DNA of 64,000 bases, from contig NZ_JAPWGL010000002.1 of the NCBI RefSeq assembly GCF_027213645.1, positions 868,001-932,000 of the forward strand. Direction: 5' to 3'. The notes under the pieces are model-generated. The model was not told the origin of the DNA. It did not search any database and worked only from the letters and a program-made list of their open reading frames with translations. This DNA is from Pedobacter rhodius. Its GTDB lineage: Bacteria; Bacteroidota; Bacteroidia; Sphingobacteriales; Sphingobacteriaceae. Below, one piece after another: positions 17,321 through 25,887 of the stretch; the stretch's first letter is position 1; each line of letters opens with the position of its first letter. Both the position numbers and the translations under genes were made by a program.

Positions 17321-18322
17321 TTATTTACGGCCTCCCATATTGGCTTTAAATGGATTAAATGATAATCCTATATTGAAATACCCCACCCCATCCTGTGTAT
17401 TTTCATAAACATAATCAGAGAAGGCTGCATTCTTCTGGTAAAGCCTGGCTACCAACGTATTCGCTATCCCTCCCTTTAACGTAAGTATCAGCTTGCTGCC
17501 AAGTGCCTGTTCATACATTGCACCCGATTTTATCTCCAATTGCGTATATTCGTAGGTTCCCGGCAAAAAGAATTGTCCAGGCTTAACATAAAAACCTTCA
17601 CCCAACAGTTCGCTGCCTAATGACAGTCTGCCATTTTTAAAAAGTGGCCGTTGAACCTTCAAATGCCTCGGTAGAATTAAATCCAGGCTCCACCGGGAAT
17701 TACTGAAACTTTGTTTCCATGAAAACGATGGTAAGACGGGTGAGATTGCCGTGCGGTCAATCAGTCCAAGAAGGCCTACAGTAATTAGGGTATTTTGATT
17801 GCGCTTCAATACAAGAGCTGCAGCAAACAGTCCTTTCACCCTTTGTATGCCATCTTCATCTCCGTCTACGTTCAATGTTGCATTATAGATTACAGGTTTT
17901 CCAAACAGCTTGGAGAAATAGGTAAAACTACCCGCAGCGGAGAGGTAATGAAAACTCATTTCGCTTCGCTCGTTTACCAAACCATATGCAACCTGGGGTG
18001 TTACATCGTTAAAATCGTAGTGGTTGTATTTATACCTCAAGGATGTGGTGATCACATAGTTTCGAGTTTTAAATACAGGAATGTTTAGGGCTACCCTTAA
18101 ACGGGATTCATTATCTATTTTGCCGCGCTGGAAACTTTCTCCAAAAAGTTTCGAATCGAAATTTCTTGATCCGAATTGTTCAAACTGAACATCAAATACC
18201 CTGGTTGTGGGGAACTTATCTGTGATAAATTCTTTTGCTTCCCTTTTAATGGAATCTGTAGTTTGAGCATGTGCATGGATATAAAATAGCAGGATACTGC
18301 CGATAATAGTTATTGTTTTCAT
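17321..18322 (-). CDS. Outer-membrane beta-barrel protein (DUF6268-like)
   Basis: A 333-residue secreted protein with a signal peptide (ITIIGSILLFYIHAHAQ). Repeated alternating strands run to the C-terminus (YVITTSLRYKYNHYDF, LSLGSELLGEGFYV, YFNIGLSFNP), as in outer-membrane barrels; the pattern resembles DUF6268 proteins of Bacteroidota, an assignment I make with moderate confidence. It heads a likely operon with an unknown gene and tetR. It lies 3' of the RND pump, separated by a hairpin and its own operator candidate, so it could be an efflux-related porin but need not be. Confidence 0.7.
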   Translation of the reverse strand: MKTITIIGSILLFYIHAHAQTTDSIKREAKEFITDKFPTTRVFDVQFEQFGSRNFDSKLFGESFQRGKIDNESRLRVALNIPVFKTRNYVITTSLRYKYNHYDFNDVTPQVAYGLVNERSEMSFHYLSAAGSFTYFSKLFGKPVIYNATLNVDGDEDGIQRVKGLFAAALVLKRNQNTLITVGLLGLIDRTAISPVLPSFSWKQSFSNSRWSLDLILPRHLKVQRPLFKNGRLSLGSELLGEGFYVKPGQFFLPGTYEYTQLEIKSGAMYEQALGSKLILTLKGGIANTLVARLYQKNAAFSDYVYENTQDGVGYFNIGLSFNPFKANMGGRK

Positions 18323-18349
18323 GTTAAATTTATGTATGTTGAAGTTTTT

Positions 18350-18364
18350 TACTGAGGCTCAGTA
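18350..18364. promoter_or_regulatory. TetR-type operator candidate upstream of the barrel gene
   Basis: A 15-bp palindrome with perfect 7-bp arms TACTGAG and CTCAGTA around one G, 28 bp upstream of the start codon at 18322. A TATAAA-like stretch lies just beyond it. Size and symmetry fit TetR-family operators, and a tetR gene closes the same operon. Confidence 0.6.
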
Positions 18365-18490
18365 TGGAAATTTTATAAATGTGTGTACAGTAAAAAAGTC
18401 TATGATTTATGCTGCAGACAGGTATCTGCTGTAAAAGCAGGTTAGCGGAATCTTCGACACTGGAGTGTGATTTTTCATAGCTGATGGTAA

Positions 18491-18520
18491 CTTGCCGGCA
18501 ATGCAAAGCTTGCCGGCAAG
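18491..18520. terminator. Hairpin at the end of the RND operon
   Basis: Two copies of the self-complementary TTGCCGGCAA (18492-18501 and 18510-18519) form an 11-bp perfect stem with an 8-nt loop. It lies 18 nt beyond the RND stop codon on the minus strand. There is no U-run, so it may be an mRNA 3'-end stabiliser or a factor-dependent terminator rather than an intrinsic one. Confidence 0.5.
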
Positions 18521-18537
18521 GATGGATCTTATAAGAA

Positions 18538-21500
18538 TTAATGTACGCCTTTGGTGGCTATGGCCGGTTGCGATACTTCCTTTTTAGGAAACCGTAGCCT
18601 GAATTTTTCGCCAATGCGATCAACGCAATAATAGACCATTGGTACGATAAAAACAGTCAAACAAAGGCTTGATGTCAGTCCGCCAATGATTACCCAGGCC
18701 AATCCGTTTTTCCATTCGCTTCCGGGTGCACTTGATATGGCTATAGGTATCATACCAATAACCATTGCAGTTGTGGTCATCAGAATAGGCCTTAACCGCT
18801 CTTTACCTGCTTCTATCAGGGCCTGCCAGGTTGTATCACCATGTTCTTTACGGTGATTGGCAAAATCCACAATCAGGATGGCGTTTTTAGCGACCAGACC
18901 GAGCAGCATGATCATCCCCAGAATGGTAAAAATACTCATCGAAGACTTGGTTAATGCCAAAGCTAAAAACACACCGATAAAGGCAACCGGGAGCGAGAAC
19001 AGCACCACAAACGGGTAGACAAAGTTATCATACAACGCCACCATAACCAGGTACATCAATATCACTGCTGCCACTATCGCTACCCCCATCGCACCAAAGG
19101 AATCGCCCTGGCGTTCCACATCGCCGCCCCAGCGCAGGTCAATACCTTCAGGCAGTGGTTTTTTCAATAGCGATTGCTTGATGTTATCAGCAAGTACACC
19201 CGATGTAATCCCTAAAACATCGCTTTTTACAGTAACAGAAGTACGACGGTCCTTTCGTTCCAATACACTAGGGCCGCTGCCCTGCGATACATCAGCAAAT
19301 TGTGATAGTTTGATTAACTTACCAGATGTATTGCTGAAATTCATATTTTTTACATCCTCTACGCTATGCTTATCAAATTCGTCAAACTTTACTTTAATAT
19401 CGTATTCGTTATTACCCACACGATATTTAGCATCATCATTGCCGGCGAATGAATTTTGAAGCACCGCACCAACCATGTTAATATTTAAGCCTAACTGGCT
19501 CATTTTTTCACGGTCGATATTTACTTCTACCTCCGGATTACCATCTTCAACACTTAACGCTACGTTAATTGCGCCGGGCATAAGCTTAATGCGCTGTTTT
19601 AATTCATTGGCAGCAGCCATTAATTGCTGCGGGTTTTCTCCGTTTAATACCAGTTGTATTGGTGCACCGCTATTGATCATACTAACCATAGTCGGGCTAA
19701 TCTTTACCCCAGCGAAGTGCTGCGCAATATCAAGGCTTTTCTTCAGCATTAATTTTTCAGTAGGAAGGTCGCGGTCTTTTTTATCAACCAGCGTTACGGT
19801 TAGTTCCGACTTATAATCAGAACCAACACCTGCTACCAGGGAGGTAGTGCTTGATCCGGCAACGTTGCTCGCAACCGTAACCACATCAGGCTGTTTGCGC
19901 AGATAAGTTTCAATAGCGTTGCTGCGCAGGTTGTTTTGTTTCACTGTAGAATTTTTATCAAACTCTAAGGCCATCCTGAACTGGCCCTTATCCGTCGGGG
20001 CAACAAATTCGCTGCCGATAACCCCTAATTTCATAACCCATACCACTGCAGCAAAAAGGCATATCACCACGCCGCTCATAATGAGTTTATGAGCAAGAAC
20101 CCATTTCAGGGCATTCATATACCAATTTGTTAATCCTGTAATTAGTTTTTCAAACAGGATAAGCGGTTTATCCAGCAGTTTACGGTTATCTAATATGGAT
20201 ACTTTGCCAAAGCGCGAGGCCAGCCATGGCGTAAGTGTAAAGCAAACAAAAAGACTCATTAAGGTCGCTACTACAATGGTCGCCGAATAAGAGCGCAGGA
20301 TAGAGCCGATACTGTTTTGAATAAGACACAGCGGACCAAAAACAACCACGTCAACCATGGTAATGGCAATGGCTGAAAAGCCTATCTCGCTCCGTCCGTC
20401 AAGTGCTGCGGTAACTTTATCCTTACCCATTGACAGGTGCCGGTGTATATTTTCCAATACCACGATGCTATCATCGACAAGGATTCCAATCACTAGTGAC
20501 AAGCCAAGCAATGTCATTAAATTCAAGGTATAGCCAAACAGGTACAGCGCGATAAAAGTAGAGATAAGCGATGTGGGTATGGCCACCAATACGATTAGCG
20601 AATCGCGGATACTGTGTAGAAATAATAGCATAATGATAGCAACCAGGATCACAGCGAGGATCAAATCGTCGACCACGCCATTGGCTGCCTCAAGGGTATA
20701 ATCAGCTGTATCGTCGGCGACAATGAATTTTACACCGTTTGCAGCATACCTTTTTTCGATAAGCTTGATTTTTTCTTTAACCTTCTCGCTAATGTCGACG
20801 GCATTGGCATCGCCTTGCTTTTTAATAAGCAGGCCTATCCCGTTTTGGCCGTTATAGCGGAATACGCTGGATGGGTCTTTGGTTACGTCGGCCACACTGG
20901 CTATATCGCTCAATTTTATCGGGCTGCCTGAAACGGGCAGGCTTACCACCAGGTTGTTCAGTTGCGACACCGAACTGTAATTACCGGATAAACGCACGGT
21001 CATTTGGCCCATGCGCTCGGATTTTATTTTTCCCGCAGGGAGCTCCTGGTTACCGTTGGCAACCGCTGTCGTCACATTTAAAATAGAGAGGCCATAATAA
21101 TCCAGCCTTTCCTTATTAATATTTACCTGTATTTCGCGCTCCTGCCCGCCAATAAGGGTTATCTCACCCACGCCGGTTATCTGCTGAAAAAGCGGATTCA
21201 CCTGGTTTTTAACGATATCATAAAAAGCAGCATTATCCAGCGAGGAAGTGGCCATGAGTTGAATGATCGGCTGGTCGCTTGGCGTTACCTTACTGATGCT
21301 CGATTCTTTTACATCGGTCGGCATATCGCTCTTTATGTTATTTATTTTGCGTTGTACATCCTGCTGTTTCTGATCGATATTGGTACCGCTGACAAATTCG
21401 GCGGTAATGATTGAAACACCCTCTAAAGATTGTGAGGTAATGCTTTTTAATCCGTCTACAGCGCTTAGCTGGTCTTCAATTTTTTTGGTTACGGTTTGTT

Positions 21501-21678
21501 CAATATTAGCAGGCGCCGCGCCGGGGTAACTGGTAGTTACCACCAGAATAGGGTTGGATATATCGGGAAGCAGTTCGTAACTTAATTGTTTGTAACAAAA
21601 TAATCCGCCGCCTATCAATACCGAAAATATCACGATAATGAGCGAAGGCCTTTTGATAGCTATTTCGGTTAATGTCAT
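18538..21678 (-). CDS. RND multidrug-efflux transporter (AcrB/MexB-like inner-membrane pump)
   Basis: A 1046-residue inner-membrane pump of normal length. It has the classic repeat of TM1, a large periplasmic loop and TM2-6, twice. The proton-relay aspartates are D402-D403 in TM4 (GILVDDSIVVLENI). The conserved N-terminal PSLIIVIFSVLIGGG and the C-terminal GLVAKNAILIVDFAN are present. It should export hydrophobic or amphiphilic compounds with the adaptor and TolC genes upstream, which it follows at 29 nt. It is likely repressed by the TetR at the operon head. Confidence 0.95.
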   Translation of the reverse strand: MTLTEIAIKRPSLIIVIFSVLIGGGLFCYKQLSYELLPDISNPILVVTTSYPGAAPANIEQTVTKKIEDQLSAVDGLKSITSQSLEGVSIITAEFVSGTNIDQKQQDVQRKINNIKSDMPTDVKESSISKVTPSDQPIIQLMATSSLDNAAFYDIVKNQVNPLFQQITGVGEITLIGGQEREIQVNINKERLDYYGLSILNVTTAVANGNQELPAGKIKSERMGQMTVRLSGNYSSVSQLNNLVVSLPVSGSPIKLSDIASVADVTKDPSSVFRYNGQNGIGLLIKKQGDANAVDISEKVKEKIKLIEKRYAANGVKFIVADDTADYTLEAANGVVDDLILAVILVAIIMLLFLHSIRDSLIVLVAIPTSLISTFIALYLFGYTLNLMTLLGLSLVIGILVDDSIVVLENIHRHLSMGKDKVTAALDGRSEIGFSAIAITMVDVVVFGPLCLIQNSIGSILRSYSATIVVATLMSLFVCFTLTPWLASRFGKVSILDNRKLLDKPLILFEKLITGLTNWYMNALKWVLAHKLIMSGVVICLFAAVVWVMKLGVIGSEFVAPTDKGQFRMALEFDKNSTVKQNNLRSNAIETYLRKQPDVVTVASNVAGSSTTSLVAGVGSDYKSELTVTLVDKKDRDLPTEKLMLKKSLDIAQHFAGVKISPTMVSMINSGAPIQLVLNGENPQQLMAAANELKQRIKLMPGAINVALSVEDGNPEVEVNIDREKMSQLGLNINMVGAVLQNSFAGNDDAKYRVGNNEYDIKVKFDEFDKHSVEDVKNMNFSNTSGKLIKLSQFADVSQGSGPSVLERKDRRTSVTVKSDVLGITSGVLADNIKQSLLKKPLPEGIDLRWGGDVERQGDSFGAMGVAIVAAVILMYLVMVALYDNFVYPFVVLFSLPVAFIGVFLALALTKSSMSIFTILGMIMLLGLVAKNAILIVDFANHRKEHGDTTWQALIEAGKERLRPILMTTTAMVIGMIPIAISSAPGSEWKNGLAWVIIGGLTSSLCLTVFIVPMVYYCVDRIGEKFRLRFPKKEVSQPAIATKGVH

Positions 21679-21707
21679 TTTAGTAGTTTTAATTTTGTTT
21701 CGTCGGT

Positions 21708-22760
21708 TTATTTTATTTCAACTCTAGTACCGTCTGCAAGGTTAACCAGTCCGCCGATAATCACGATATCATTTATCTCCAAACCTTTGGTTACCTGTAT
21801 CCGGGTATCATTACTTGCACCAATTTCAATGCTGCGCAACCGGGCTATACCATTTTGAGCTATGTACACCTGCGGCTTTTGCGTAGACCCTAACAAGGCC
21901 GAACGCGGAATGCTGATGGCATTCAGTAAAGGTGAACTGCCCATGGTTACATTACCGTACATGCCCGATCGCAGCGGGGTTTCCGCTTTATTAACAACTA
22001 AAAATTTCACCGTGTAATTATGAGATTCATCGGCATCGCTGGATATATAATTCACCTTTCCTTTAAATACCGCATCCGTGTAAACATCTGTTTTAACGTC
22101 CATTTCCATACCCTCTTTAAATTGCGGGATATACTTTTCCGGCACGCTAACTTCCAGTTTTAACATGGAAATATCTATCAGAGTAGCCATCGGGTTACCA
22201 GGTGATACAATTGCGCCCAGGTCGAAATTCCTGGAAGTGATAACTCCGGTAAACGGTGCTTTAATAGTGTATTGTTTAATTTGCCTGGTTAGCTGTTCTA
22301 TCTGGGCCTGGCTGGTGAGCACCTGCGTACGTGCGTTATCCATTTGTAACTGCGTAACACCTGTAGCTGCTGCCTCATAACGTTTCAGGGTGTTCTGATT
22401 GTTATGAAGGCTTACCATTGCAGAACTGAGTTGGGCACGCAGCACCCCATCGTCCAGGTGGGCAACCAGGCTACCGGCTTGTACCACACTGCCCTCCTTT
22501 ATGCCAACAGATATTACTTTGCCTGACGTTTCCGAAGCGATAGTAACCTCTCTGCTTGGCGAAAAAGAACCTAAAAAAGGTGTTGCAATTTTAAATTCAG
22601 CGTATTTAATTGTATCCGCCTGTACAATGGCTTTCGTATTTACAGCCGGGCGATAAACCCGTGCCTCCACTTCTTTTTTATTTGATAGTAGTTTGAATAC
22701 CGTGAATACCACAAGGCCTACAAGGACGGTAATGACAATGATCTTAGATAATTTTTTCAT
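21708..22760 (-). CDS. Efflux RND periplasmic adaptor (membrane-fusion protein)
   Basis: A 350-residue adaptor with an N-terminal membrane anchor (IIVITVLVGLVVFTVFKLL). A biotinyl-lipoyl-like half is at about 70-100 (TSGKVISVGIKEGSVVQAG) and the matching half after a short helical hairpin (KAPFTGVITSRNFDLGAIV). Beta-barrel and membrane-proximal domains follow. It bridges the RND pump and TolC. Spacing is 24 nt from the tolC-like gene and 29 nt to the pump gene. Confidence 0.94.
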   Translation of the reverse strand: MKKLSKIIVITVLVGLVVFTVFKLLSNKKEVEARVYRPAVNTKAIVQADTIKYAEFKIATPFLGSFSPSREVTIASETSGKVISVGIKEGSVVQAGSLVAHLDDGVLRAQLSSAMVSLHNNQNTLKRYEAAATGVTQLQMDNARTQVLTSQAQIEQLTRQIKQYTIKAPFTGVITSRNFDLGAIVSPGNPMATLIDISMLKLEVSVPEKYIPQFKEGMEMDVKTDVYTDAVFKGKVNYISSDADESHNYTVKFLVVNKAETPLRSGMYGNVTMGSSPLLNAISIPRSALLGSTQKPQVYIAQNGIARLRSIEIGASNDTRIQVTKGLEINDIVIIGGLVNLADGTRVEIK

Positions 22761-22784
22761 TTTTATGAGATTATGAATAGGGCT

Positions 22785-24143
22785 TTAGTTTTGATTGTTT
22801 AATAAGGTTCCCTGCGCTTTCCTAAGGTCGAGTTCGGCCTGTTTAATATTGATCAGGGCATTTACAAAATTGGTTTGTGCGGTTTGCAGATCGCTGTTGG
22901 TATTGATGAAATCGCTGACTTTTACCAACCCGCTCTTATACTGGGCATTTATGTCTTTCATTACCTTTTGCGCCAGTAAAAGATTTCGTTGCTGGTTTTG
23001 ATAGGTAATAAAGTTGCTTTTCAAGTCGGCATAGGCATCTGCCATTTCCTTATTGTTTTGCTGCATGGTTTGCCGGGCCTGTACTTCGTATCTTTTAACC
23101 TCGTAATATTTTTGTTTGGCCTGGTATTTAACATTAAAGCCATCAAAAATCGGGATACTCAATTTTACCCCGACGTAAGAATTGGGGTAAAATTTATTGT
23201 TAATGGTATTAAAGGGATTAGCGCTTGTAGAGTAACCGTATAAGCCATATGCACCATTTAGGGATAAAGTTGGCAAATAGCCAGTCTTTATTTTTCGCTC
23301 TTCAAGTTTGGCCGTTTTTATATTTTCAATAGCCTGTAAATAATTGGTTTTTGACGTTCCGTCAAGTGATGGTATTTGTAAAATTGTTGCATCAGCCTCA
23401 TTGTCTATAAAAGGCAGTACAGCGATGTCAGCACTGAGCGGGAGGTTCATCAAGGTTTTGAGCATATTATAATACTTCTCTTTGCTGTTTTCCTGACTTT
23501 GGATATTTGCTTTATCATTATCCCTGGTTACGATAAGCCTGTCTACGTCAGTTTGGGTAGCCAAACCGGCTTTGAGCTGGTCCTGCGTACTGGCCAGTAA
23601 AGCTTCAGTATTGGCGAGTGTTTGCCTGCTCAACTCTGTTTGCTTGATAACCGACTGAATGTTATAATAAGTAGCTGATATGTTGTAAACCAGGTCTTCC
23701 TTACTTGCAGTAATCTGTAACTGGCTGAGCTTTACCGATACTTTTGCCGCTTTTAATGCGATCATGGAAGCAGGATTATAAATATTTTGTTTCAGGGATA
23801 CGGTGGCAGATTTGGTTTGGGGCACCCCGAACTCAACGGCCGAATAGGTGCCTGGGGGGCCGCCAAAAGCACCTGCAGGAATTACAGAAGTAGATACCTG
23901 GAAGGCGTACTGATAGGCGCCTTCACCGCTAATGGTTGGCAATAAAGCACTATATTGTTGCTTAACACCTGCTTTACTTTTCTCCAGGCTATAACCGTCT
24001 GCTGTTAACTGAAGGCTTTGTTGCAGGCCTTTATCAATACATTGCTTAAGGGTAAGTGTTTCCTGCGCCTGTGCATGGACATTTAAATTAAAGACACCTA
24101 TAATGACCAATCCAATGGCTGACTTTATATTTCTAATTTTCAT
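22785..24143 (-). CDS. TolC-family outer-membrane efflux protein
   Basis: A 452-residue outer-membrane channel with a signal peptide (SAIGLVIIGVFNLNVHAQA) and two outer-membrane-efflux repeats, each a long helical hairpin (QTELSRQTLANTEALLASTQDQLKAGLATQTDVDRL; MKDINAQYKSGLVKVSDFINTNSDLQTAQ). It forms the exit duct of the tripartite pump and lies 52 nt after tetR in the same operon. Confidence 0.94.
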   Translation of the reverse strand: MKIRNIKSAIGLVIIGVFNLNVHAQAQETLTLKQCIDKGLQQSLQLTADGYSLEKSKAGVKQQYSALLPTISGEGAYQYAFQVSTSVIPAGAFGGPPGTYSAVEFGVPQTKSATVSLKQNIYNPASMIALKAAKVSVKLSQLQITASKEDLVYNISATYYNIQSVIKQTELSRQTLANTEALLASTQDQLKAGLATQTDVDRLIVTRDNDKANIQSQENSKEKYYNMLKTLMNLPLSADIAVLPFIDNEADATILQIPSLDGTSKTNYLQAIENIKTAKLEERKIKTGYLPTLSLNGAYGLYGYSTSANPFNTINNKFYPNSYVGVKLSIPIFDGFNVKYQAKQKYYEVKRYEVQARQTMQQNNKEMADAYADLKSNFITYQNQQRNLLLAQKVMKDINAQYKSGLVKVSDFINTNSDLQTAQTNFVNALINIKQAELDLRKAQGTLLNNQN

Positions 24144-24195
24144 TTTAGTTTGATTTTAATATTTGACTATTTTGTCGATTATACGCCAAAAAAAA

Positions 24196-24813
24196 CTACG
24201 GTTTAAACGCGATTTTCAAAAAATCCTTCATGTAGATTTTCCGTTCTTTCATCAGAACCATATACTGTTCGTCAGACAGAAAAAGTACATTCTGTATAAT
24301 ACCCCTGCCTGCGAATGAAAAGACACACATAGATATCAGGGTAATTAATATTTGTTTGGGCGCACCTTTCATTTCGCCTTTTTTAACAGATGTTTCGATG
24401 CCATTTAAAAGCATATCGAAAGGGCTACCATTCGCTTCACTTATTAAGATAGCCCTCATTACACCCGGATTATTGTTAAACTCATTAAGCATGAATATAT
24501 CTATCTCCGGTTCGGCTAAGGCTTTGTCAAAATACCCGTCTACAAATGCTTCCATTTTTTCAAGCGTAGTATAACTGCTGTTACGAAGCATCTCGGTACG
24601 TTTTGCTAAATCCCGGAAAGCCTCTTTCAACACCACCTGAAATAATTTCTCTTTGCGGCGAAAATAATAATGAAGCGCCGTACGCCCGATGCCTGCTAAA
24701 TTGGCTATCTCCTGCATCCGTGTGCCTGCTAAACCCTTCTTCAAAAAAACATTTTTTGCGGCTGATTTAATTAGCGTTTCAGTGTCTGTATTGACTATTG
24801 CTTTTGATAACAT
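24196..24813 (-). CDS. TetR/AcrR-family repressor of the efflux operon
   Basis: A 205-residue TetR protein. The N-terminal HTH covers about 15-60 (AAKNVFLKKGLAGTRMQEIANLAGIGRTALHYYFRRKEKLF), with a helical effector domain behind it. It is the first gene of tetR-tolC-MFP-RND, directly behind a consensus promoter overlapped by a 25-bp inverted repeat, which suggests autoregulation and efflux induction by pump substrates (inference). Confidence 0.92.
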   Translation of the reverse strand: MLSKAIVNTDTETLIKSAAKNVFLKKGLAGTRMQEIANLAGIGRTALHYYFRRKEKLFQVVLKEAFRDLAKRTEMLRNSSYTTLEKMEAFVDGYFDKALAEPEIDIFMLNEFNNNPGVMRAILISEANGSPFDMLLNGIETSVKKGEMKGAPKQILITLISMCVFSFAGRGIIQNVLFLSDEQYMVLMKERKIYMKDFLKIAFKP

Positions 24814-24838
24814 AATTGTTTTACATTAATGTCGAACA

Positions 24839-24874
24839 CAAAGGTAAATAAATATTTGATACATGCAAATATTT
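24839..24874 (-). promoter_or_regulatory. Consensus Bacteroidota promoter and operator candidate of the efflux operon
   Basis: On the minus strand TTTG (24866-24869) and TACCTTTG (24839-24846) are separated by exactly 19 nt, a full match to TTTG-N19-TAnnTTTG. A perfect inverted repeat, arms AAATATTTG (24850-24858) and CAAATATTT (24866-24874) around 7 nt, covers the -33 element and part of the spacer. It is a likely binding site for the TetR encoded next. Confidence 0.72.
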
Positions 24875-24881
24875 TTTAAAA

Positions 24882-25160
24882 CAAGATAAGCTACCGAAAT
24901 GGAAGGAAACTTTAAATGCTTGCTTTCGCCTAAAAAAAGTGATTGGTTATACCTGGAAGCGTAAAACAATTGAAAAAAGGAAAATCATCGGTTCGATCTT
25001 TCCGGAAAAAGGACTGTTTTAGAAAATAAAGGTTGAACCGGTGAAGTTAATCTTGCGGAACATCTTATACATAAAATTACAGCCTGTTAGCGCATAAAAA
25101 AACCGGCGTTAGAACTAAAATTAGAACTAACTCCGGCTTGGTACCCCCGGACATACTAAA
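24882..25160 (+). pseudogene. Relic of a serine recombinase C-terminus
   Basis: An open stretch (24882-25022) encodes WKRKTIEKRKIIGSIFPEK, close to the C-terminal RKIIGSIFPEKL signature of large serine recombinases found on Bacteroidota mobile elements. It hits a stop at 25020. A further recombinase-like piece (TGEVNLAEHLIHKI) follows in another frame. No catalytic N-terminus is present. This would be a residue of a lost integrative element (inference); recognition is by pattern only. Confidence 0.5.
25103..25136 (-). terminator. Intrinsic terminator downstream of the decayed locus
   Basis: A 10-bp stem, CCGGAGTTAG and CTAACGCCGG on the minus strand (one mismatch), with a 14-nt loop and a run of seven U's (plus-strand A-run 25096-25102). 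It ends minus-strand transcription about 70 nt after the GH43 pseudogene. Confidence 0.68.
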
Positions 25161-25203
25161 GTCGAACCAGTTTATAGAAGATTTATGTATAATTAATTCA
25201 ATA

Positions 25204-25820
25204 TCAATACAATAGTTTAGGTAGCTGATTTGTGCATGCAGAATTGTTGTCCCTATGGCATTGAAACATTATAACGTAAGAGATCATGTCATCATTCAAC
25301 TTCACCATGTTGCAGCTACCCTGTCCAAAATACAGATAAGCGGAGCCATCATCATCCACAAACACCATAAGGTCTATTGTTTGATTGGGAAACATTCCTT
25401 TTTTCACCAATGGCTTCCAAGCGCATCTTTAAATGGAACTGTTGGTTTGGTTGAAACGCCTACACCAATATTGCCCTCAGCAACAAAGTAGAATTAATAC
25501 TTGTTGTTTTTAGAAGCAATTGCGGGAGCCCATGCCTTTTCCTTCCCCCAGGTTAGGTCTTTTGGCAAATTCAATATCACCTTCTCGTTTTTCCATCTGA
25601 CTAGGTCTTTTGATGACCAACAGGTAAAAATTGTAGCTTTCCATCCCTTGAAACCATTAGTTGTTGGATATATATAGAATTTTTTACCAAAAACAACTAG
25701 ATGTGAATCTGCATACAAACCCGGCAAACCGCTGCCGGGGGCATTCAAAGTATCTGTTTGACCGTAGGATACAGTTGTAATGCAAAGTGAACTGAACAGC
25801 AATAACAGGCTATATTTCAA
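25204..25820 (-). pseudogene. Broken GH43 glycosidase gene
   Basis: The N-terminal part keeps a signal peptide and GH43 landmarks (LYADSHLVVFGKKFYIYPTT; AWAPAIASKNNKY). An in-frame stop follows at 25494. The frame then continues (YFVAEGNIGVGVS, PFKDALG), shifts by one base near 25410, and resumes as KKGMFPNQTIDLMVFVDDDG, where family members have IDPMVF. It ends after about 50 more residues, so the C-terminal half is gone. The start codon position is TTG rather than ATG. It was probably an arabinofuranosidase-like enzyme of the locus upstream. Confidence 0.88.
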
Positions 25821-25887
25821 TGGAATAGCATTGGTTTAATTAATTGTACGGCTAGAAAATTTTATATATTGTTACATCAGTTAAACA

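Noticed and set aside
24882..25022. A short intact gene of about 46 codons
   Set aside because: No start codon or ribosome binding site at its beginning and the sequence is a recognisable C-terminal fragment, so it is treated as a relic.
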